64,000 nucleotides of DNA, taken from assembly GCF_020687205.1 (NCBI RefSeq), contig NZ_JAJEQE010000008.1:22142-86141 (forward strand), given 5' to 3'. Positions 7,499-17,355 of the stretch are shown in pieces. The translations under genes were made by a program, and so were the position numbers. This DNA comes from Hominisplanchenecus faecis (lineage in GTDB: Bacteria; Bacillota; Clostridia; Lachnospirales; Lachnospiraceae). Numbering within the stretch: position 1 is the first letter of the stretch; each line of letters begins with the position of its first letter. A model generated the notes under the pieces. It saw only the letters and a list, made by a program, of their open reading frames with translations, ran no database searches and had not been told where the DNA came from.

Positions 7499-9030
7499 TG
7501 GGGACTTTTGACACCCACATCATACTCTTTTTTCGTCTTCCATGCCTGATACTGATCCCGCACTTCTTTTACCAGCTCTTCACTTCCGGCTTCCCGGAGC
7601 TCTTTTCGAAATTCTTCCAGGTAAGTATCGACATCTTTGCCGTCGTCTCCAAGCCCGATATTCAGGTTCTTTTTGTAACGAGATACGATCTCTTTCAGTT
7701 TCTGGATATCCACCGTGATCTTGCTCTCATCCAGCCAGAATCCATACGCCGGTGAAATATTTGCGGAAGCGATAAAGGTTTTAAAATCTCCCTCCAGATC
7801 ATCGGACATGCCGCTCCAGATACCGGCTTTTGGCGTATTGAACTGCCATTTCGTGGAACAGAAATATCCGACGTTGCTGCTGTTGATGCCGGACGGGAAT
7901 GCAAAACTTCCATCTTCCTGCACTTCGTAGTGCATCCCCTCTACACCGTACAGGATCGTATTCAGCACATCTTCATCCGAATACAGAAGACCTAGCACTT
8001 TGACGGCCTCTTCCGGATACTTTGTCTCCGAAAAAATGCTCCAGACAGTCACCCAGTCATCCTCGGTATCCAGAACCGGCCGATTGTCAAATGGGATAAT
8101 AATGACTTTGTCTCCGTAGAGGCTCTCTTCGTACTGCATCTCATCCGGTTTGATGACAAATTCTGCCGCAAATGCATCCCCGGCGATCACCTGTGACTGT
8201 CCTGATTCAATGTTTGTGATCACATCTTTTGCCAGATAGCCCTTCTCCTGCCAGCGTTTTGCCAGTTCCACCCGTTTTGTGTAGGCATCGCTCTCGTAAA
8301 TATTGCAGACGGTATCATCCGTTCCTTCATATAATATACCTGCCAGACACCCGTCCAGTATATCGGCGATCGGGGAACGCTCGACCACGGCATTTCCCCT
8401 TTTTTCCAATGCCCACGGCACAACATCCGGGCGTTCTTTTTTTATGATGTCAAGCAGCGGCTCCAGATCTTCCGGTTTATGGATATTGGAAATGTCCATA
8501 TGATACTTCTCCACATAGGTGCGGTTCAGGATCACGCCGTTCGTATGGATATCACTTAACGGCTTTGGGATCCCATAAACGCCTTCTCTTTCATCCTCCG
8601 GCAGATCTGTTTTCTCATCCAGCACTTCCTGCAGGGCGAGTGCCTCTGCCATATACGGCTCCATATCCAGCAGCAGGTTTTTCTGACGGTAGTTTTCAAA
8701 CTGATTGAAATAAATGTTGAGGATATCCACACCGAGCTGCCTGTTTTTATAATAACTGTTTCCCTGGCTGCTGTTCAGTCCGGTCCAGACAAGCCGGGCA
8801 CGCACGCCGATCTTTTCTTCCGTCAGATCTCCAAGCGTCTGATTGACTTCCGAAAGGTTTTTGCTCAGTCCGGTTCTCGCCGAAATACCGATGTTGATGG
8901 TCGGGATGGAATCTGCACTTTCGCTTTCCGGCTGCTGTTTTTCACATCCGGACAGCACAAAAAGTATTACAGCAAGAAACGCTATCATATAAAAACATCT
9001 TTTTTCGGACATTCTTTCGTGAATTTTCAT
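7492..9030 (-). CDS. Family-1 extracellular solute-binding lipoprotein with DUF3502-like C-terminus
   Basis: A 512-residue lipoprotein that would capture sugars or oligosaccharides outside the membrane. The start at 9030 is chosen because AGGAAG lies at correct spacing and the signal peptide then reads naturally to the lipobox LSGC near residue 28. A longer in-frame start exists upstream but would precede the signal peptide. The C-terminal about 130 residues resemble DUF3502 of LplA/YtcQ-type binding proteins. The usual LplB/YtcP permeases are missing nearby. It is divergent from a YesM/YesN system with only 57 bases between the starts, suggesting co-regulation or a sensing role. Its stop lies inside the element at 7323-7498. 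Confidence 0.85.
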   Translation of the reverse strand: MKIHERMSEKRCFYMIAFLAVILFVLSGCEKQQPESESADSIPTINIGISARTGLSKNLSEVNQTLGDLTEEKIGVRARLVWTGLNSSQGNSYYKNRQLGVDILNIYFNQFENYRQKNLLLDMEPYMAEALALQEVLDEKTDLPEDEREGVYGIPKPLSDIHTNGVILNRTYVEKYHMDISNIHKPEDLEPLLDIIKKERPDVVPWALEKRGNAVVERSPIADILDGCLAGILYEGTDDTVCNIYESDAYTKRVELAKRWQEKGYLAKDVITNIESGQSQVIAGDAFAAEFVIKPDEMQYEESLYGDKVIIIPFDNRPVLDTEDDWVTVWSIFSETKYPEEAVKVLGLLYSDEDVLNTILYGVEGMHYEVQEDGSFAFPSGINSSNVGYFCSTKWQFNTPKAGIWSGMSDDLEGDFKTFIASANISPAYGFWLDESKITVDIQKLKEIVSRYKKNLNIGLGDDGKDVDTYLEEFRKELREAGSEELVKEVRDQYQAWKTKKEYDVGVKSPQL

Positions 9031-9087
9031 AATTTTTTCTTCCTTTCTAAGGGTAAATACGGTAAAATAAGACCATTGGAGGTCTTT

Positions 9088-10791
9088 ATGAAAAAACATA
9101 AAAGCTTATTTTTCAAATCTGCCACAAAGAAACGGCTGCTCTGGGTTTATCTGGTCACCAGCATCCCTCTGCTTGTCTGTATTCTGCTCGGAAGCGAGTA
9201 CGGCAAACGTCTTCTGCGGCAGCAAAGTATACAGTACAATCATAACACGCTTTCTCTGCAGCTGGCAACTGTGGATACTTCGCTTGACCATATTTCGAAC
9301 TATCTGGCTTCGTTTCTTCTGGATGAGAACAACTACCACGGACTGCAAAGCGGGGAGGATGCTCCGGATGAGCAGCGTGCGATCCTTGCCGATTTTACGG
9401 ATTACCTGGACACGTACACCAGCACTGCCAGCCTGTTTTTCTATATTCCGGATCAGGATATCCTGATCTTTCAGAGTGCAAACTATGATTCTTATCCGGA
9501 ACGCATGGAGATGCGGCAATACATCCGCCAGGCCTGTCTTTCTCGTACGTTTCCGGTCACAAAACCGCAGATCAGCGGCTGGACCTTCCTGCGTATGACG
9601 CAGAAAAGTTATCTTATAGATCTGATGGAATACAAAAATGTCTACGTCGGTGCTTTTGCATCCAGCGAATACGTGTTTGAAGATTTCAGGGATCTGACTG
9701 CCAGCACGCATGGTGCCCTGATTCTCTCCAACCAGGATGCCGGGGAAGATTTCCTTTACGGTGCAAAGGAGCTGGACCGCAGTCGTTGCGTGAAGGTCCC
9801 GGTTGATTCTGCCAGAAACCATTACCGGATCATCCTCTATATCCCGACTGCTTACGTACTGGGAGCTTTCTCCTGGTTCCAGTATGCGATCCTGATCATC
9901 GCACTTGTCAGTTTTTCGTTTGTTACGGCAATGCTGATCATCACCTGGCGACAGATGGTTTCTCCGGTGCTTCGAATCATCAAAGCAATGGAGGCTGTCG
10001 AACAGGGAGATTTCGACAGCCATCTGCCGATCCCGGATACTCATGATGAATTTGCAGAGCTGACGGAAACCTTTAACTATATGATCGGGCAGATTCATGA
10101 TCTGAAACTGCAGATCTACGAAGAGAAGCTGAACCAGGCTTACGCCGAACTTCAGTACCTGACCTTACAGATCAAGCCGCATTTCTTTTTGAACTGCCTG
10201 AACCTGATCTACAGTCTTGGGCTGAGTGGCCGCTCTGAGCTGGTCGTGGATTTTTCTTCTACCCTGATGAAGTATTTCCGCTACCTTTTCAAAAGCTCCG
10301 ACAGCATGGTCGTCCTCTCTGAAGAGCTAAAACATGTGCAAAATTATCTGCACATCCAGCAGATCCGCTTCCAGAATGATCTTGATACTGATTTTAAGAT
10401 CGATCCGCAGGCAGAAAAAATGCAGATTCCGGTGCTGACTTTGCATACTTTCGTAGAGAATATTTTCAAACATGGCTGTTCCGACTCTGCAAAGATGCAG
10501 ATCATCATCCATGCCGCACCGGTCATAAAAGACGGGAAACTTTATCTTTCTCTTTGCATTGAAGACAATGGAATCGGATTTTCCAAAGAATCCCTGGAGA
10601 AGCTCTCCAAACCGGAAGTTCCTTCTCAAAAGACCGGTGAAAAGCACATCGGCATCCGCAATGTAAGACAGAGACTTTCTTATATATATGGAAGCAATTA
10701 TGTTTTACGTTTTGAAAACCGCTCACAGGGCGGAGCAAAGATCAACCTGCTTTTGCCGCAGAATGGCAAATTTCATGTAAGTTCAGCCTGA
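9088..10791 (+). CDS. YesM-type sensor histidine kinase
   Basis: A 567-residue membrane kinase. A transmembrane helix (about 16-34) and a second near residue 265-290 flank an extracellular sensing domain of about 230 residues. A HAMP domain follows, then a His_kinase (PF06580-type) module with the phosphoacceptor His365 in QIKPHFFLNCLN, then an HATPase with VENIFKHG and DNGIGF motifs. The start is the ATG after TTGGAGG. An upstream in-frame ATG at 9019 would overlap the divergent gene. It should phosphorylate the AraC-type regulator 92 bases downstream. Its signal is probably carbohydrate-related given the GH3 enzyme and solute-binding protein next door. Confidence 0.92.
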   Translation: MKKHKSLFFKSATKKRLLWVYLVTSIPLLVCILLGSEYGKRLLRQQSIQYNHNTLSLQLATVDTSLDHISNYLASFLLDENNYHGLQSGEDAPDEQRAILADFTDYLDTYTSTASLFFYIPDQDILIFQSANYDSYPERMEMRQYIRQACLSRTFPVTKPQISGWTFLRMTQKSYLIDLMEYKNVYVGAFASSEYVFEDFRDLTASTHGALILSNQDAGEDFLYGAKELDRSRCVKVPVDSARNHYRIILYIPTAYVLGAFSWFQYAILIIALVSFSFVTAMLIITWRQMVSPVLRIIKAMEAVEQGDFDSHLPIPDTHDEFAELTETFNYMIGQIHDLKLQIYEEKLNQAYAELQYLTLQIKPHFFLNCLNLIYSLGLSGRSELVVDFSSTLMKYFRYLFKSSDSMVVLSEELKHVQNYLHIQQIRFQNDLDTDFKIDPQAEKMQIPVLTLHTFVENIFKHGCSDSAKMQIIIHAAPVIKDGKLYLSLCIEDNGIGFSKESLEKLSKPEVPSQKTGEKHIGIRNVRQRLSYIYGSNYVLRFENRSQGGAKINLLLPQNGKFHVSSA

Positions 10792-10883
10792 AACCAAAAG
10801 GCAAACAGAAATATTTGTTACTCACCATTTATAAAAGCTGGAGTCTTCTCCAACTATGAGAAATCAGATTGGAGTGTAATCTT

Positions 10884-12116
10884 ATGAATTTACTTCTTGT
10901 AGACGATGAAGCATTTGCCCTTGAGGCACTGGAACATGCAATCAACTGGAAATCTCTTGGAATTGATCAGGTCTTTACCTGTGGTAATATCAAAGCTGCC
11001 AGACAAATCTGTCAGGAATCGGATATCCAGATCATGATCTGTGATATTGAGATGCCAAACGGAACCGGGCTTGACCTCGCAAAATGGCTGTCAGAGAACT
11101 ATCCTGACCTTCTGATCCTGTTCCTGACCTGTCATTCTGACTTTTCTTTTGCAAAAGAGGCCATCTCCTACCATGCGTTTGCCTATCTCTTAAAACCGTT
11201 TGATATCGAAGAGATTAGCCAGGCAGTAAAAGAAGCCGTCCAGCAGTCCAGAAACCGTCAGAAACTGAACCGCTCGCTCTTTGCCTCCCAGCCGCCGGAA
11301 CGTCTGCTCGCTTCGGAGCACTTCTGGCTGCAGCTGGTCAGCGGTTCCTATCAGAACAGCGATGCCGACTATATTCTCTGGGATGCCTCCAGAAACAGCG
11401 TCTTTTTTGATAAGGATGCTCACTATGTTCCCTGTCTGTTTTACATCAGCTCGCTTCCGTCTGAAAATACGGATCTTGGCGTGCTCTCTTACTGTGTGAA
11501 AAATGCCCTGAACGAATTTTTTGTCGAAGATCCGGGCTGGCCTCCGGCAATCGAGCCAAAGCCTTGCTTTTTCCTGTCTTTTGTATCTCCGGATCTCTTT
11601 CTTGACCGGGAAGCCTTTGACAAACACTGCAGTGATCTGATTCAGTTTTTTCGTCAGAAATTCGGTGCATCCCTGCAGATCCTGACCGGTGAGGAGGGCG
11701 ATTACCTGACGCTGCAAAAGCAGGCGGATCTGCTTCTTGTGCAGGCTTCTTCTGCCACAGAAAGCCTTGGTGATGGAGATGATACAGAAAAATCTGCCAT
11801 GATCGTCAAAAAGATCTTTGAACTGGTGAAAGAAAACAAGGCGATCACGCGTGAAGAGCTTGCCAGCCAGGTATTTTTAAGCCCGGATTACATGGCAAAA
11901 ATTTTCAAAAAAGAGACCGGCAAGCGGATCAGTGATTATTTATCGGAAGTGCGACTACAGGAGGCAAAATGTCTTCTGACCGACACTACAAGAAGCATCA
12001 GCGACATTGCCTCCTCGCTTTCGTACTCCAATTTTTCCGGCTTTTCCCGGATGTTCAAAAGTGAAACCGGGCTTTCTCCAGCGGAGTACCGCAAAAAGCA
12101 CCGCAAAGCACTCTGA
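10884..12116 (+). CDS. YesN-type response regulator with AraC DNA-binding domain
   Basis: A 410-residue regulator. The N-terminal receiver domain starts MNLLLVDDE and has the phosphoacceptor Asp54 in CDIEMPNG. A middle region of about 150 residues has no recognised fold. Two AraC-type helix-turn-helix units occupy roughly the last 100 residues (ARMFK-like pattern SRMFKSETGLSPAEY). The ATG at 10884 is preferred over an in-frame TTG at 10869 because the GGAG ribosome binding site overlaps the latter. Partner of the kinase upstream. Candidate activator of the GH3 promoter with 20-21 bp spaced motifs, though this is inferred from proximity. Confidence 0.93.
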   Translation: MNLLLVDDEAFALEALEHAINWKSLGIDQVFTCGNIKAARQICQESDIQIMICDIEMPNGTGLDLAKWLSENYPDLLILFLTCHSDFSFAKEAISYHAFAYLLKPFDIEEISQAVKEAVQQSRNRQKLNRSLFASQPPERLLASEHFWLQLVSGSYQNSDADYILWDASRNSVFFDKDAHYVPCLFYISSLPSENTDLGVLSYCVKNALNEFFVEDPGWPPAIEPKPCFFLSFVSPDLFLDREAFDKHCSDLIQFFRQKFGASLQILTGEEGDYLTLQKQADLLLVQASSATESLGDGDDTEKSAMIVKKIFELVKENKAITREELASQVFLSPDYMAKIFKKETGKRISDYLSEVRLQEAKCLLTDTTRSISDIASSLSYSNFSGFSRMFKSETGLSPAEYRKKHRKAL

Positions 12117-12137
12117 TTTTTCTGTATATCATACCTT

Positions 12138-12941
12138 TTATAATCTTTTCAGGCAGGCTGCTTCCAGCCTGCCAAGCAGTGCATATAAAAGCATGGCGAT
12201 CACGCAGAGGATCACGATCGACATCAGCACCCAGTCCAGTTTAAACACCTGGGAGCCGTAGATGATTAAATAGCCAAGTCCTCTTCTCGCCCCGATAAAT
12301 TCCCCGATCACGACACCGACCAGACACAGTCCGATGTTGACTTTCATAATGCTTAAGATGTTCGGCACCGTTCCAGGCAGCACGACTTTCAGAAGCGTAT
12401 CTTTTTTTGTTCCTCCAAGCGTATAGATCAGTTTCTCTTTCTCCGGTGAACTCTGCGAAAAGCAGGTATAAAGATTTAAAATCGTCCCGAAAACAGCCAC
12501 CGACATGCCCGCCAGAATGATCGTTTTGATGTTGGCACCGAGCCACACGATCAGAAGCGGAGCCAGTGCAGATTTCGGCAGGCTGTTCAGCACCACAAGT
12601 GCCGGCTCCAGGATCTCCGATACCATCGGCAGCATCCACAGTAGAATGGCAAGCAGGATTCCGCAGATAACCACCAGGGCAAAGCTGATCAATGTCTCAG
12701 AGAGCGTCACACCGATGTGCATGGTCAGGCTTCCATCCTGAAGCATCTGCCAGGCGGTTTTTGCGATTCGCAGCGGACTGCTGAAAATAAAGCTGTCGAT
12801 CCACGAAAATTCTGCGGCCACTTCCCATAAAACCACAAAAAACAGGAAAAGAAAAAGACGCATGAACTGCACGGTGCGTCTTCTCCTTCTTACCGTCCGG
12901 ATATAGTTTTTCTGCGATTCGGAAGGCTTAGTCATGTTCAT
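12138..12941 (-). CDS. ABC transporter permease, SsuC/TauC/ThiX type
   Basis: A 267-residue integral membrane protein with about six helices and the BPD_transp_1 EAA-type loop (IGEFIGARRGLGYLI). This family imports nitrate, sulfonates, taurine or thiamine precursors. It overlaps the ATPase gene by 14 bases (GAATGAACATGACTAA), showing translational coupling. No substrate-binding protein is next to the pair, so the substrate is unknown. The binding protein at 7492-9030 belongs to a different, sugar-type family and is an unlikely partner. Confidence 0.88.
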   Translation of the reverse strand: MNMTKPSESQKNYIRTVRRRRRTVQFMRLFLFLFFVVLWEVAAEFSWIDSFIFSSPLRIAKTAWQMLQDGSLTMHIGVTLSETLISFALVVICGILLAILLWMLPMVSEILEPALVVLNSLPKSALAPLLIVWLGANIKTIILAGMSVAVFGTILNLYTCFSQSSPEKEKLIYTLGGTKKDTLLKVVLPGTVPNILSIMKVNIGLCLVGVVIGEFIGARRGLGYLIIYGSQVFKLDWVLMSIVILCVIAMLLYALLGRLEAACLKRL

Positions 12942-13695
12942 TCAGCTCCTTCCAGATAAGATTGAAATAATCCCGAAACTGCGGTGCATTTCGAACCTGC
13001 ATCGGCGTGCGTTCTTTCATATTAAAATCAAGTTTGATTTCTTTTTTGATCTCTGCCGGGCGTTTGCTCAGCACAAAAATCCGGTCTGCCATGCTGATCG
13101 CCTCAGAGAGATCATGCGTCACCAGCACCGCCGTCTTCTGTTCTTTTTTGATGATCCGATAAATATCTTCACAGACCGAAAGTCTGGTCTGATAATCAAG
13201 TGCCGAAAATGGCTCATCCAGAAGCAACAATTCCGGCTGAAGTGCCAGTGTGCGGATCAGTGCCGCCCTCTGCCGCATCCCGCCGGAGAGCTGCGACGGC
13301 CTTACATCCCGGAAGTCCCACAATCCATAGTCTTTTAACATCTGATCCACGCGTTTCGTATATTTTTCACTCTTTTTCTTCTGGATCTCCAGCCCCAGCA
13401 TCACATTGCTGTAAATGCTCCTCCACTCAAACAGATAATCTTTCTGCAGCATATAGCCGATCCGCTCTTTTTCGCCTGCGATGCTTTTGCCATCGAGCAG
13501 GATCTCGCCTTTTTCCGGCTTTAAAAGTCCGCAGATCAGTGAAAGCAGCGTGGATTTTCCACAGCCGCTCGGACCCACGATTGCTGCAAATTCCCCTTCT
13601 TTTATATGAAAAGAAATATCCGCCAATGTTTCCGTCTCGCCATCTATGCTGTGATAGGCATAGCTGACATGATTCACTTCCAAAAGCTCTGACAT
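12928..13695 (-). CDS. ABC transporter ATP-binding protein, SsuB/TauB/ThiZ type
   Basis: A 255-residue ATPase with Walker A GPSGCGKST (about 41-49), signature LSGGMRQR and Walker B LLLLDEPFSALD. The Q-loop and LVTHDLSEA H-loop are also intact. The ATG at 13695 is preferred over the adjoining GTG at 13698 because AGGAG is then six bases away. It energises the overlapping permease gene. Substrates of this family include sulfonates, nitrate, bicarbonate and thiamine precursors. Confidence 0.9.
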   Translation of the reverse strand: MSELLEVNHVSYAYHSIDGETETLADISFHIKEGEFAAIVGPSGCGKSTLLSLICGLLKPEKGEILLDGKSIAGEKERIGYMLQKDYLFEWRSIYSNVMLGLEIQKKKSEKYTKRVDQMLKDYGLWDFRDVRPSQLSGGMRQRAALIRTLALQPELLLLDEPFSALDYQTRLSVCEDIYRIIKKEQKTAVLVTHDLSEAISMADRIFVLSKRPAEIKKEIKLDFNMKERTPMQVRNAPQFRDYFNLIWKELNEHD

Positions 13696-13830
13696 CACGG
13701 TCTCCTTCTCTTTTTTTTCTAATTTATTTTATGATGCATGAGGAAGTTTTGATTATGAATTGTCTGCTTTCCGGGATTGTGATAAACTAAGAATAGCAGG
13801 GGCAAAAGTATTACAGAAAGGATGGCTTTT

Positions 13831-14475
13831 ATGGCTAATAAGATAAATTTTCAGAAAGAACTGGATAAACTGCTGGAGCAGAACCAGTGCGAAGGCAGAA
13901 TCCCTTCTCTTTTTCTGCACAGCTGCTGTGCACCGTGCAGCAGTTACGTGATCGAATACTTATCCGATTATTTTCAGATCACGGTTTTTTATTACAATCC
14001 GAATATTTACCCGGACGAAGAGTATCTGCACCGTGTAAAAGAACAGCAGCATCTGATCTGCCAGATTCCGCAGAAGTATCCGGTCTCGTTTCTCGAGGGA
14101 GACTTTGACAAGGAACGATTCTATGATATGGCAAAGGGACTGGAAAAGATTCCGGAAGGCGGCGAACGTTGTTTTCAGTGCTATCGGCTCCGTCTGGAAA
14201 AAACGGCACAGCTTGCAAAGGAACATGGATTTGACTATTTCTGCACGACACTCTCGATCAGTCCTTTAAAAAACGCCCAGAAATTAAATGAAATCGGAGA
14301 GGAACTTGCAGATACTTACGGTATCCCATGGCTTCCTTCCGATTTCAAAAAGAAAAATGGTTATAAACGTTCCGTCGAGCTTTCAGCTCTTTATGGTCTG
14401 TACCGGCAGGACTACTGCGGCTGCGTGTTCTCAAAAAAAGAACGAGAACGCCAGATTGCATCTGAACTTATTTGA
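13831..14475 (+). CDS. queH: Epoxyqueuosine reductase QueH
   Basis: A 214-residue DUF208 enzyme that reduces epoxyqueuosine to queuosine in tRNA, the non-cobalamin alternative to QueG. The cysteine sets expected for the iron-sulfur cluster and second metal are visible: CCAPC (32-36), CFQC near residue 109 and YCGC near residue 194. An in-frame ATG at 13822 directly abuts the AAAGG box, so the second ATG at 13831 with normal spacing is preferred. It is transcribed alone and convergent with the helicase gene. Confidence 0.93.
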   Translation: MANKINFQKELDKLLEQNQCEGRIPSLFLHSCCAPCSSYVIEYLSDYFQITVFYYNPNIYPDEEYLHRVKEQQHLICQIPQKYPVSFLEGDFDKERFYDMAKGLEKIPEGGERCFQCYRLRLEKTAQLAKEHGFDYFCTTLSISPLKNAQKLNEIGEELADTYGIPWLPSDFKKKNGYKRSVELSALYGLYRQDYCGCVFSKKERERQIASELI

Positions 14476-14487
14476 TTTTGCCTTTCT

Positions 14488-16536
14488 TTAATCCTGACTT
14501 GCTTTTACTTCATACATATACAATTCATGCAGTGCCCTTGTCGCACAGATGTATCTGGCCTGCCGGTGCAGCGGCGTATTGTCCTGCGTCGTATAAATTG
14601 CAAATACCTGGTCAAATTCCAGACCTTTTGCAAGATAGAAGGTCGTGACGGTCAGTCCCTTTTTGAAGTGAGTGCTGTCACGATCTACCACGGAAAAACG
14701 ATTCTCTGTATCCATGCCAAGCTCTTCCATCCGCTCTTTCAGATAAGCGGCACTTTTCTTTGCACGCTCCTGTGTCATCTCGATCACAGCGGCCGTCTCA
14801 AACTCTTCCAGACGCAGTTTCTCAAGAACGGCTTCCAGTGCCGCCTTTCTGTCTGAAAATGTCTGCTCTTCCACTGGTTTTCCATGACGCTCAAACAGCT
14901 CCATATCGGATACATCTGAAATGGAATTGGCATAAGATGCGATCTCCATGGTGTTGCGGTAACTCTTGTTCATATTGATCTTTCGGATGCCGCGGCCAAA
15001 AACACGCGGCAGGAAACTTAAAACATCCCTCGTTTTCTCCTCCATGGTCTGGGCTTTATCTCCGAGGATCGTCATCTTGCAGGAGAACATCTTATCCAGG
15101 ATCAGATACTGCATGTAGGAATAATCCTGCATCTCATCGATCACCAGATGACGGATGTTTCGGTCCATCCTGCGACTTTTTAGAAGATATTTCAGATACA
15201 ACATCGGATAAACATCTTCATATTTCAGAAAGCGTTTCTCATAAGAAACCTGCGGCAGTGTCTCATAGCCGTATTCTTTCAGGAACCAGTTATACAACAC
15301 GTACAGATCCGTACTGCGGTACATTTTCATGAATTTGCCACGTACGATCTCGATCTCGTCATCGCCGAGATCTCTGCCGATCAGCGTTTCGTACTCATCA
15401 ACCACGTAATCCATGACAGCCTGCATACGCTCCAGCAGCGGAATATCCGGAAAGCGATAATAAAACATCTCCGTCAGCTGACGTTCGCTCTTTGTCATGC
15501 CCTTGTATTTCAGGTCCGAAAAACGCATCAGGCGGTCTTCCAGTCCCAGCACAAACTCATTAAGCTGCAATACAAAATCGATCGACTGTTTTTTGCGGCA
15601 ACTTTCTGCATATTTTTCATCGAGAAGCTCTTTTTCGATCTGGTCACAGCGGTCTTCGCAGTCGCTGACCGTATCCCGGAGCTCCCTGTAGGCAAACATA
15701 TCAAAACTCATCTCCCGGATATTCTCCTCGCCAAGCTCCGGAAGGATGTGGGAAATATAATCTGAGAATACACCGTTTGGTGAAAGCACCAGCACATTCG
15801 AAGACTTGAGATTCTCCCGGTCATGATAGAGCAGATAGGCAATGCGGTGCAGTGCCACGGAAGTCTTGCCGCTTCCGGCCACGCCCTGGATTGCCAGGAT
15901 CCGGTCCTGTGTGTTGCGGATGATCGCATTCTGCTCTTTCTGGATCGTCTTGATGATGTTTTTCAGTTTGACATCCCCGTGGCTGCCAAGCTCCTGCTTT
16001 AAAACCTCATCATCGATCTTGACATCACTCTCAAATGCATAAATCATCTTCCCGCCACGGATCTTGTACTGCCATTTGGAAAGTACTTCGCCCTCCATGC
16101 GTCCTGCCGGGGCATCATAGTAAGCTTCTCCTTTGTCGTAGTCATAAAACAGGCTGGAAACCGGGGCACGCCAGTCATAGACCAGCGGGAGTCTTCCGGA
16201 TTCTTTTGAAAAATTGCCGATGCCGATATAAAACGTTTCTGCCTCTTCTTCGCCGTCGTAGATGAAATCCACCCGCCCGAAAAACGGGGAATCCAGCATC
16301 TTTTTGAATCTCCGGCGAAGATCCAGCTTCTCCTTGTTGGCATTGACCTGACCAAGCAGTGCCTGCTGATTATCAAAATCTTCGTAGCCATACTGGTCCA
16401 TCTCCGTGTAGTTTTCCCAGTAGTACTCATGCATATTTTCGATTTCTTTCTGTCCGTGCAGGATCGCATCATCCAGTTTGCGGATACGCTCCTGCAATTT
16501 ATCTAAAACATAGTTCAGATACTCTCTGCTGTCCAT
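14488..16536 (-). CDS. helD: HelD-like UvrD/Rep-family helicase
   Basis: A 682-residue superfamily-1 protein. The N-terminal helical region (1-75) is the arm that in HelD enters RNA polymerase. Walker A GVAGSGKTS is at 218-226, and DEMQDYSYMQ is the Walker B/motif II region. HelD proteins strip stalled RNA polymerase from DNA and recycle it. Length is slightly short compared with the roughly 770 residues of B. subtilis HelD. The neighbouring genes are unrelated. Assignment to HelD rather than a general UvrD helicase rests on the N-terminal arm and the YDWRAPVSSLFYDY motif typical of this group. Confidence 0.87.
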   Translation of the reverse strand: MDSREYLNYVLDKLQERIRKLDDAILHGQKEIENMHEYYWENYTEMDQYGYEDFDNQQALLGQVNANKEKLDLRRRFKKMLDSPFFGRVDFIYDGEEEAETFYIGIGNFSKESGRLPLVYDWRAPVSSLFYDYDKGEAYYDAPAGRMEGEVLSKWQYKIRGGKMIYAFESDVKIDDEVLKQELGSHGDVKLKNIIKTIQKEQNAIIRNTQDRILAIQGVAGSGKTSVALHRIAYLLYHDRENLKSSNVLVLSPNGVFSDYISHILPELGEENIREMSFDMFAYRELRDTVSDCEDRCDQIEKELLDEKYAESCRKKQSIDFVLQLNEFVLGLEDRLMRFSDLKYKGMTKSERQLTEMFYYRFPDIPLLERMQAVMDYVVDEYETLIGRDLGDDEIEIVRGKFMKMYRSTDLYVLYNWFLKEYGYETLPQVSYEKRFLKYEDVYPMLYLKYLLKSRRMDRNIRHLVIDEMQDYSYMQYLILDKMFSCKMTILGDKAQTMEEKTRDVLSFLPRVFGRGIRKINMNKSYRNTMEIASYANSISDVSDMELFERHGKPVEEQTFSDRKAALEAVLEKLRLEEFETAAVIEMTQERAKKSAAYLKERMEELGMDTENRFSVVDRDSTHFKKGLTVTTFYLAKGLEFDQVFAIYTTQDNTPLHRQARYICATRALHELYMYEVKASQD

Positions 16537-16690
16537 GTTATCATCCTTTTTATCCTTTTAGTCGGAGAGACATCCAGTTGTAGAAACGGTGCGTCATTCT
16601 TCCGCATTTAAGCATTATACTTTATTTTTTCCTGCGATACAAGGCTTGTTGCATATTTCTCAAAATCGGCAGCAGAGTGCCTGTGCTCTC

Positions 16691-16719
16691 TTTACATTCT
16701 TCTGTTTCCATGCTATCAT
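16691..16719 (+). promoter_or_regulatory. Predicted promoter of the acetyltransferase gene
   Basis: TTTACA and TATCAT are separated by 17 bases, about 105 bases upstream of the start codon. The intervening leader contains a short hairpin GATTTTG/CAAAATC. Confidence 0.6.
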
Positions 16720-16824
16720 TTATAATTATTTCCGTAGGAAAGATGCGGATTTTGAATGTTTACAAAATCGAATGCATCCGTCTGCAATTTTTTTTGTGGA
16801 TTTTTTATACTTTGGAGGTTTTTT

Positions 16825-17313
16825 ATGGTACGAAAAGCTGTTATGGATGACTTTCCTGTCATCCTGAATATTTATGCAACTGCCCGGGCTTTTATGGCAA
16901 AAACCGGGAACCCGACCCAGTGGGCAGACGGACATCCTTCCGCCGATCTGCTCCGGGAATGTATCCTCGCACAGAAGCTGTTTGTCTTCACGGATCCCGA
17001 TGATTTTTCGCAGATCCACGGCTGTTTTTATTTTGCCATCGAAAACGATCCGACTTATGCACAGATCTCAGAGGGCAACTGGTTATCCGCTGCCCCTTAC
17101 GGCGTGATCCACATGGTCGCAAGTGACGGGCAGGTGCACAGATTTCTGCGAAAAGTGCTGGATTTCTGCGAGCCGCAGACTTCCCATCTTCGCATCGACA
17201 CACACCACGACAACAAGATCATGCAGCATGTGCTTGAAAAAAACGGATTCCGCAAATGCGGCATCATCCATCTTGCAAACGGTGATCCGCGTCTTGCCTA
17301 TGAAAAATGCTGA
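16825..17313 (+). CDS. GNAT-family N-acetyltransferase
   Basis: A 162-residue acetyl-CoA dependent transferase. The pattern begins MVRKAVMDDFPVILNIY, includes a region with LRIDTHHDNKIMQHVLEKNGF (the GNAT motif B/end of fold) and ends GDPRLAYEK. The start is the ATG after TTTGGAGG. Frame-upstream codons lack a ribosome binding site. Target amine unknown. The family includes enzymes that modify small molecules, peptides and antibiotics. It is convergent with the amino-acid transporter operon and they share a two-way terminator. Confidence 0.88.
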   Translation: MVRKAVMDDFPVILNIYATARAFMAKTGNPTQWADGHPSADLLRECILAQKLFVFTDPDDFSQIHGCFYFAIENDPTYAQISEGNWLSAAPYGVIHMVASDGQVHRFLRKVLDFCEPQTSHLRIDTHHDNKIMQHVLEKNGFRKCGIIHLANGDPRLAYEKC

Positions 17314-17355
17314 TCCGACTCACGTTCTGATCTCTTTGCCGCCTGCACACACGCA

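Noticed and set aside
9106..10098. A 330-codon minus-strand frame opposite the histidine kinase
   Set aside because: The kinase has clear conserved motifs on the plus strand; the antisense frame has none and no start signal.
12138..13695. Assigning the lipoprotein at 7492-9030 as partner of the SsuB/SsuC-type pair
   Set aside because: The binding protein belongs to the family-1/DUF3502 sugar group, not the sulfonate/nitrate/thiamine type expected for this permease.
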